Of a stretch of 10,010 nucleotides of DNA, positions 4,810-10,010 are shown piece after piece. Position 1 is the first letter of the stretch. Each line of letters opens with the position of its first letter. The position numbers were made by a program, and so were the translations under genes. Source of the stretch: CAYLMG01 sp964568365 (GTDB lineage: Bacteria > Planctomycetota > Phycisphaerae > Sedimentisphaerales > Anaerobacaceae); NCBI GenBank assembly GCA_964568365.1, contig CAZMQF010000095.1:1-10010 (forward strand). The letters are read 5' to 3'. Below the pieces are notes generated by a model. The model ran no database searches and was not told the origin of the DNA. It saw only the letters and a program-made list of their open reading frames with translations.

Positions 4810-7107
4810 ATGGCGGCTGTCAGCAGCTCAATCTGGGCAATAGATATAGGTAGCAGCTCCCTGAAGGCACTTCGACTGACCGATGTTAATGGTGTTGTTG
4901 AGGCCTTAGACTTTGACAACATCAAACACGGTAAAATTCTTACAGGCAAAGATGTAAAGGACCTGGAGAAAGAGGAGCTGATAGCGATTTCTCTTCGTCA
5001 GTTTGTACAAAAACATGACCTTGAGAAGTCTGATATAATAATTTCGCTTCCGAGCCAAAACAGTTTTGCCCGTTTTATTACACTTCCGCCTGTCGAGCCG
5101 AAGCGGATTCCGGAAATAATCAGGTTCGAGGCGGTTCAGCAGATACCCTTCGACATTAATGATGTTCAGTGGGACTGGCAGTTAATGGAGGGCGAAAGCA
5201 GCGAAGAGAACAGGGTGGGGATATTTGCGATTAAAAGTGAAGTTATAACTTCGATGCTGGCGCATTTCAGCAGAGAAGATATACAGGTCAGGTTCATACA
5301 GATGGCACCGATGGCACTTTATAACTATGCGCTTTATGACCGTACGGATTTGTCGAGGCCAGCTGGGCAGGGCATTGTTATTCTTAATATAGGTGCGGAT
5401 TATTCGGACCTGGTAGTTTGTACGAGAACGAGTGTGTGGCAAAGATGTATCCCGATGGGCGGCAACTCATTTACAAAAGCGATATCGGATGCGTTCAAGA
5501 TTAATTTTGAGAAGGCGGAGAAGCTCAAGCATAATGCCACGATGAGTAAATATGCCAGGCAGATACTGCAGGCGATGAAGCCGGTTTTTGCCGACTTGGC
5601 ATCGGAGATTCAAAGGTCGATAGGTTTTTATAAAAGCAGCAATCCCGAGACGAAACTTGTCAAGATAGTTGCTATGGGAGGCGGGACGAGGATGCGCGGC
5701 CTTGTGAAATATCTTCAGCAGAGTCTTCAGATGCCGATTGAGAGAACCGATTCTTTTGAGAAGCTTTCGATGGGTGCGGATGTTTCAGCAGCGAGTTTTC
5801 ATGAAAATGTATGCGATTTTGGCGTTGTTTATGGTTTGGGCCTGCAGGCTTTGGGTCTCGGCAAGATAGAAAGTAATCTTCTTCCCCGTCACATAGCGCG
5901 TTCTATGTCCTGGGCGAGCAAAGCGAAATATTTTGCAGCGGCGGCGTCTTTGCTGCTGGTGGTTTCAGTACTGGCTTTCGGGAGGGTTCTTTTTGACAAA
6001 GCCAGCTACCGTGGCAAGCAGCAGAGCCGGGATAAGGTGGCTGATATTGTAAGAAACGCGGAGCTTGCCAATGACAGGAACCAGCAACAAAAGCAGAGAC
6101 AGCCGGGGACACAATCTATAATGGAAAAGTATCTTGGTCTTTTTAGGTATCGAGAGGTTGTGCCGGAACTGATGCAGACGGTAATTTTAGCTTTGCCGAA
6201 TGAGCAAAACACTTCGGAGCAGGTACAAAGACAGCTATATCGCGCGTTTGCCGCAGGCAATGTAGAAGAGGTTAAGAAGATTGACCGCAAGGAGCGAAAG
6301 CAGATATTTATAACGAATATGTCGATTCGTTTTGAAGGTGACATTTCGACAGAAGCATTCGCAGTTGAGCAAAGGCGCAGGGTTAGCACGACAAGACCGG
6401 CTTCGACTGTTAGTTCCGAGTACGACCAACAAGAGATGTACCGGAGGTGGCAGGAGGAGTTGAAGAGGAGAACAGATGAGGCTAAGAGGTTAAGGGAAAT
6501 AGCTGACAGAGAATTTGAGGCTGAAGAGCTTGGAGAAGAAATTGAGCTGGAGCAGGTGGAAAGCCGTGCCGGGTTTTTAGTAACTATAACCGGATACAGT
6601 CCATATAAAGACATTTATAAGCTGATGGATCCACTCGAAGCCGGCGATGACCGTGACAAGTGGGGTTTTATAACACGTTTGAAAAATCTTAACGTAGTAG
6701 TTGACGGTAATAGTCCTTTCAGGTTGTTTGAGAAGGCTAATCGGAAGCATTTCAGCTTAGAGATGCATCCTATTGATTTGGAATCAGATGTGGATACTCC
6801 GCCGGTGGGGATAGGTATTGAGTCTGAGAGGCGGATAGAAACCAAGTCCGATGCTGCCAGCAGGGCGGTGACTTTTTATGGGCGGCCTGACCAAACTCAG
6901 AATGTAAGAACCGAGCGGATTCTGATTGACCCTATGACCAAGGAAGTTATCAGCAGACTGGCGAAGTATAATGAGGACGGGACACCAATGATAAATGAGG
7001 CCGGCGAAATAGTTTATGAAACCAATGACTACTGGTTTGTGCTGAAGGCTAAGTTACTCTGGTTGGATGCACCGAAAGAGATATTGACTTTGACGGCAGG
7101 GAAATAG
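4810..7107 (+). CDS. pilM: Type IV pilus assembly protein PilM fused to a PilN-like membrane half
   Basis: 765 aa against about 350 for ordinary PilM. Residues 1-350 are an FtsA/actin-like ATPase. The phosphate-1 loop is AIDIGSSSLKALRL near residue 10, phosphate-2 is ILNIGADYSDLVV, and the adenosine loop is AMGGGTRMRGLVKYL. Immediately after comes NLLP (356-359), the motif that in PilN sits at the cytoplasmic N-terminus and docks into PilM. Then follow a basic stretch and a membrane helix at about 374-395, a charged coiled coil at about 537-585 (QQEMYRRWQEELKRR), and a mixed alpha/beta tail containing GFLVTITGYSP and ITRLKNLNVV. So PilM and PilN appear to be joined in one chain, with the actin part in the cytoplasm and the C-terminal half outside the membrane. 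It leads an operon-like run with the two following genes. The PilM part is secure; calling the rest PilN is inference from motif and topology. Confidence 0.9.
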   Translation: MAAVSSSIWAIDIGSSSLKALRLTDVNGVVEALDFDNIKHGKILTGKDVKDLEKEELIAISLRQFVQKHDLEKSDIIISLPSQNSFARFITLPPVEPKRIPEIIRFEAVQQIPFDINDVQWDWQLMEGESSEENRVGIFAIKSEVITSMLAHFSREDIQVRFIQMAPMALYNYALYDRTDLSRPAGQGIVILNIGADYSDLVVCTRTSVWQRCIPMGGNSFTKAISDAFKINFEKAEKLKHNATMSKYARQILQAMKPVFADLASEIQRSIGFYKSSNPETKLVKIVAMGGGTRMRGLVKYLQQSLQMPIERTDSFEKLSMGADVSAASFHENVCDFGVVYGLGLQALGLGKIESNLLPRHIARSMSWASKAKYFAAAASLLLVVSVLAFGRVLFDKASYRGKQQSRDKVADIVRNAELANDRNQQQKQRQPGTQSIMEKYLGLFRYREVVPELMQTVILALPNEQNTSEQVQRQLYRAFAAGNVEEVKKIDRKERKQIFITNMSIRFEGDISTEAFAVEQRRRVSTTRPASTVSSEYDQQEMYRRWQEELKRRTDEAKRLREIADREFEAEELGEEIELEQVESRAGFLVTITGYSPYKDIYKLMDPLEAGDDRDKWGFITRLKNLNVVVDGNSPFRLFEKANRKHFSLEMHPIDLESDVDTPPVGIGIESERRIETKSDAASRAVTFYGRPDQTQNVRTERILIDPMTKEVISRLAKYNEDGTPMINEAGEIVYETNDYWFVLKAKLLWLDAPKEILTLTAGK

Positions 7108-7160
7108 CGGTTTGTTTTTTTTGTTCCGGGGTCGATGAGGTTAGATTTTGGTGAGCTAAG

Positions 7161-8507
7161 ATGGGAATGTCGGAGATAAAAGATAGTTTAAAAAAGCTAA
7201 GTTTTTTAGGTGATTATTATTCTCTTGTGGTGCCGGTTGTTTTGGCGGTGGTAGCGGGTCTTTTGTTTATACCCACCATACTGATGCAGAGGAATCTTAA
7301 GGCGGAGATAGGAAGTGAAAGTATCCGGGATAATGGCAGGAGAGTTGAGGCATTTTTAGGACAGGAATCTCTTTCCGCTCGTCAGTGGGAGCAGGAGAAG
7401 GAGTTTCAGGATGCCTTTGCGGAGGATGCACGAAGGATATCGCTTTTAGAGGAGAGCAGCAGCCAGCGGCAGCTTCTAAGAAACAATTTATTTCCGGCAC
7501 CGCCGAACGAGGTTTCGCAATATATCTACCGAGACTTCGGTAACAATTTCCGCAGCGGCGTTGAAGAGATGATAACCCGGCTTGACGGGCGTGATTGTCC
7601 GACGAAAGTTGAGCTGGATAAGCACTTGAAGAAACCTGCGGTTTATAATCCGTATGGGTCCGCTGTCAGGAGGAGCGAAGAAAACCTGGGCGAAAGTGAC
7701 AAGATAATAGTCGATTACCTTTGCACAGATATTGCCCGGTCAATTTCAGTTTATATTAATCCTTCAGAAATAGCAGGATACGATTTCTGGCAGGGATATG
7801 AATATCCCGGAAAGAAAGCGGCAGTTGAGGATTGCTGGTACTGGCAGACTGGTTACTGGATTATCGAGGATGTGGTGGCGACGGTAGAAAAAGTTAACCA
7901 TCTTTCTGATAGTGTTTTCAGCTCTCCTGTCAAGCGTATTGTTTCTGTAAGCTTTACGGCAGCCGAGAAGAAGCCAGGTGCAAGGGGAACGGGGGGGCGC
8001 GGAACAGCCGATAGTCCCCATTATGTTGTTTCGCTTAAAGATGGTCTGGTTGTGCCTTTGACAGCGAGAAAATGCGATGATGGTGTAGACGTTGTGCATT
8101 TCAGGGTCGTTGTTGTGATAGATACGAGGGGATTGCCGGAATTTTTCCGGGAGCTTTGCAGCGCTAAGGAACATAAGTTCAGGGGTTTCTCAGGAGACGA
8201 GGAAGAACGCGTTTTGCAGCACAATCAGATAACAATTCTGAAAAGCAGTTATGAGGCGATAGACCCTGTCGATGAAGAACACAAGCTGTATCGGTATGGC
8301 GAGGATGCTGTAGTAAAGCTGGAGCTTTTTTGTGAATATATTTTCAACAGGAAAGGTTATGAAGAAGTGATGCCTTTGTCGGTTAAAGAGATGCTTGGAG
8401 AGGCGATACAAAGCAGAACGCCGGCAGCAGGCAGGGCTGTGCCGGTGAGAACAGTACCGGTGATGTCAACAGAAGAAGAGGATGACGAATTTTATAAAAT
8501 CAGATAA
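7161..8507 (+). CDS. Single-pass membrane protein in the PilO position, unrecognised family
   Basis: 448 aa: a short cytoplasmic N-terminus, one membrane helix at about residues 20-41 (LVVPVVLAVVAGLLFIPTI), then a helical, charged segment likely to be a coiled coil (RQWEQEKEFQDAFAEDARR). A large domain outside the membrane follows, with NYWYW-type aromatic runs (DCWYWQTGYWIIEDVV) and a strand-rich part HFRVVVVIDTRGLPEFFREL. The tail is acidic (STEEEDDEF). The helix, coiled coil and alpha/beta layout is that of PilO, and it follows the PilM-PilN fusion by 53 bases. However, it is twice PilO's length and I see no diagnostic sequence. Start ATG 7161 has GGTGAG five bases ahead; an in-frame ATG at 7167 is possible. 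A run of seven G at 7991-7997 lies in a Gly/Arg linker. Function is inferred from position only. Confidence 0.85.
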   Translation: MGMSEIKDSLKKLSFLGDYYSLVVPVVLAVVAGLLFIPTILMQRNLKAEIGSESIRDNGRRVEAFLGQESLSARQWEQEKEFQDAFAEDARRISLLEESSSQRQLLRNNLFPAPPNEVSQYIYRDFGNNFRSGVEEMITRLDGRDCPTKVELDKHLKKPAVYNPYGSAVRRSEENLGESDKIIVDYLCTDIARSISVYINPSEIAGYDFWQGYEYPGKKAAVEDCWYWQTGYWIIEDVVATVEKVNHLSDSVFSSPVKRIVSVSFTAAEKKPGARGTGGRGTADSPHYVVSLKDGLVVPLTARKCDDGVDVVHFRVVVVIDTRGLPEFFRELCSAKEHKFRGFSGDEEERVLQHNQITILKSSYEAIDPVDEEHKLYRYGEDAVVKLELFCEYIFNRKGYEEVMPLSVKEMLGEAIQSRTPAAGRAVPVRTVPVMSTEEEDDEFYKIR

Positions 8508-8523
8508 TTATTTTAGATTGTCA

Positions 8524-8548
8524 GCGTTGCAGGGTTGAAGTGCAGCGC
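8524..8548 (+). other. Intergenic mRNA hairpin between the second and third pilus-cluster genes
   Basis: GCGTTGCA (8524-8531) pairs with TGCAGCGC (8541-8548), eight pairs with one G-T, around a nine-base loop. It is followed by AAGAAAAG rather than T residues, so it is not an intrinsic terminator. It may slow decay or set expression between the two genes. Confidence 0.35.
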
Positions 8549-8586
8549 AAGAAAAGAAGTAAGACTCGATACCTGAGAGATGTAAA

Positions 8587-10010
8587 ATGATTACAAGAGA
8601 AAGAAACTTTTTTGAAGAGCATATAGAGAAGATTGTCCTGGCTGCGGTTGGCGTGGTTTGCGTGTTTCTTTCGGTTATGTTTGTAATTTTCAGCCCGACA
8701 AAAGTTACCTATGATAACAGGAAATTTACACCGTTGGAGATTGATGAGTATATATCCGATAAAAAAGCCAGTGAGCTGGAGTATAGGCTGAACAGGGAGC
8801 CCAGCATAGTCGGGCCATACCAGTCTAAGGAAGATGATTTTAACAGGCTTATGACATCATCGATTGATATCAGGACGGATATATACCCGCAGATTCCGCC
8901 GAATTTAAAAGACGTTGGCGTTCAGCCTAAATATGGACTTCCTGAGATGGTGGAGGTGAAGGATGCCGCGGTTGATGTTTTAAGTGCGGTGGCTTATTTA
9001 CCAAGGGGTACGATTAGTGAAGATAATGTGTACAGTCAGCTTAATTCCGAACCGAACGACCTTGATTTGGTTACCGTGGAGGCGAGGTTTGATGTTAAGG
9101 AGCTTTATCGGCGTTTTAAGGAGCAGTTTGCCGGTTCTAACGTCAAGCCTGAGTGGCGAGATGGGTCACTTGGAGAGCCTGTTTTTTCCGCGGTTCAGCT
9201 GCAGAGGAAAGAGCAGCTCAAAGACGGCAGCTGGAGCGGCTGGGTGGATGTGCCTCGCAGCAGGATAGACAGCCGAAAAGAGAGGTTTGGAATTGTAGAA
9301 AATGTGCGAGATTTGCCGCCGGGCGGGATTAAGGTCAGGCTGCTTGATTTTAAGGATAAGCAGGTACAGTCTGATATCCTTCAGCCTGAGGCATACCGGA
9401 TAGCTTCATCAGATGAACAGTGGTTTCCTCCATCGCTGCACAGCAGACACAATAAATATCAAGAAGAGCTGAAACGTCTTGAACAAATCGGAAGCCGTAC
9501 TAATGAGCCGGCACGCAGAAGAACGGCGGCCAGGGGCGGCGATACTGATGCGGCTCTTGCGGAGGAAATAGCTAGACGAGGTTATAGAATTGCCAGTGCA
9601 ACTGATCAGGCAACATCAGCGAAGATTAGGGAAACTACAGAGTCGATTAATGAGCTTTTCGATGAGTTTAAAAGGCTTTTGATTACTGAAAATACGGATT
9701 TATCCGAGCGGGAAGAGCCGATGTTAGTCTGGGCATTCGATGATACTATTGAGCAGAAGAAGAAATATCTTTACCGGATTCGCGTTGGAGTATTCAATCC
9801 CATAGCCGGTACTGAGAAGTTCGTTAATGTAAATGACCCGAAAAGGAACACTGTTATTTTGTGGAGCAATTATGCGGAGGCTGAGGAAGTGCTGTCGGTT
9901 CCGGGCAGGCTTTATTTCTTTGCGAGGGATGTTCAAAAGGCAGAAAAGGCTGTGACGGTGACTGTCTGCCGTAAGACATTGGGTTACTGGTATACCAAGG
10001 ATTTTATGGT
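8587..10010 (+). CDS. Single-pass membrane protein of the pilus cluster, 3' end outside the window
   Basis: I translated 474 codons from ATG 8587 to the right edge without a stop. A short N-terminus (RERNFFEEHIEK) leads into one membrane helix at about 17-35, placing the rest outside the inner membrane. Next comes a region with PQIPPNLKDVGVQPKYGLPEMVEV, a basic and Ala-rich helical linker (ARRRTAARGG to about KRLL), then a strand-rich stretch with KKKYLYRIRVGVFNPIAG. That last stretch has the YRYRVxVxNP-like look of a fibronectin type III or similar beta domain. The start has GAGAGA seven bases upstream. It follows the PilO-position gene by 79 bases in the same direction. By order it could take the place of PilP or act as a second PilO-like partner, but I recognise no PilP sequence. 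The function is unknown. Confidence 0.85.
   Translation, partial: MITRERNFFEEHIEKIVLAAVGVVCVFLSVMFVIFSPTKVTYDNRKFTPLEIDEYISDKKASELEYRLNREPSIVGPYQSKEDDFNRLMTSSIDIRTDIYPQIPPNLKDVGVQPKYGLPEMVEVKDAAVDVLSAVAYLPRGTISEDNVYSQLNSEPNDLDLVTVEARFDVKELYRRFKEQFAGSNVKPEWRDGSLGEPVFSAVQLQRKEQLKDGSWSGWVDVPRSRIDSRKERFGIVENVRDLPPGGIKVRLLDFKDKQVQSDILQPEAYRIASSDEQWFPPSLHSRHNKYQEELKRLEQIGSRTNEPARRRTAARGGDTDAALAEEIARRGYRIASATDQATSAKIRETTESINELFDEFKRLLITENTDLSEREEPMLVWAFDDTIEQKKKYLYRIRVGVFNPIAGTEKFVNVNDPKRNTVILWSNYAEAEEVLSVPGRLYFFARDVQKAEKAVTVTVCRKTLGYWYTKDFM

Noticed and set aside
6006..6614. 202-aa minus-strand open frame inside pilM
   Set aside because: It is an antisense shadow of the coiled-coil region of the PilM-PilN fusion, low-complexity Ser/Leu/Cys composition, no ribosome site considered convincing.

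Overview
The window looks like a chromosomal piece of a planctomycete-type bacterium, most likely class Phycisphaerae (Sedimentisphaerales-like). That placement is inference. It rests on (a) an intergenic repeat around 1971-2232 whose translation contains 'NKANF'- and 'KANQSQFK'-like strings, a pattern I associate with dispersed repeats in Phycisphaerae genomes, and (b) a PilM protein fused to a PilN-like membrane part and followed by two large single-pass proteins I do not recognise from the standard proteobacterial pilMNOP set. No ribosomal RNA or other firm marker is present.

Left part, minus strand (1-1780): the 5' two thirds of groEL runs off the left edge. It is preceded by groES and, upstream of that, by a short degenerate receiver-domain protein. 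All three point the same way with gaps of 59 and 75 bases and could form one transcript. No CIRCE operator is visible. Region 1781-2557 has no convincing gene but is rich in structure. It holds a 12-base palindrome next to the receiver start, CAAAGCCAAT-type repeats in both orientations, a cloverleaf-like palindromic block, a good minus-strand sigma70-type promoter feeding a compact GC-rich hairpin cluster, and CGCGGATTAA-type repeats.

Middle, minus strand (2558-4728): a SUFU-like protein (227 aa), then mtaB, a complete radical-SAM methylthiotransferase for tRNA t6A37. MtaB is divergent from the pilus genes, with an 81-base intergenic region where the two candidate -35 boxes overlap.

Right part, plus strand (4810-10010): three consecutive genes that look like the inner-membrane platform of a type IV pilus or related secretion system. 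The first is a 765-aa PilM with the NLLP motif and a membrane-spanning PilN-like half in the same chain. The second is a 448-aa single-pass protein in the PilO position. The third is a single-pass protein open at the right edge. PilM would form the cytoplasmic actin-like ring, and the PilN-like half plus the two following proteins would form its periplasmic extension. The most notable items are the PilM-PilN fusion, the promoter-driven hairpin cluster joined to a palindromic repeat, and the degenerate receiver ahead of groESL.
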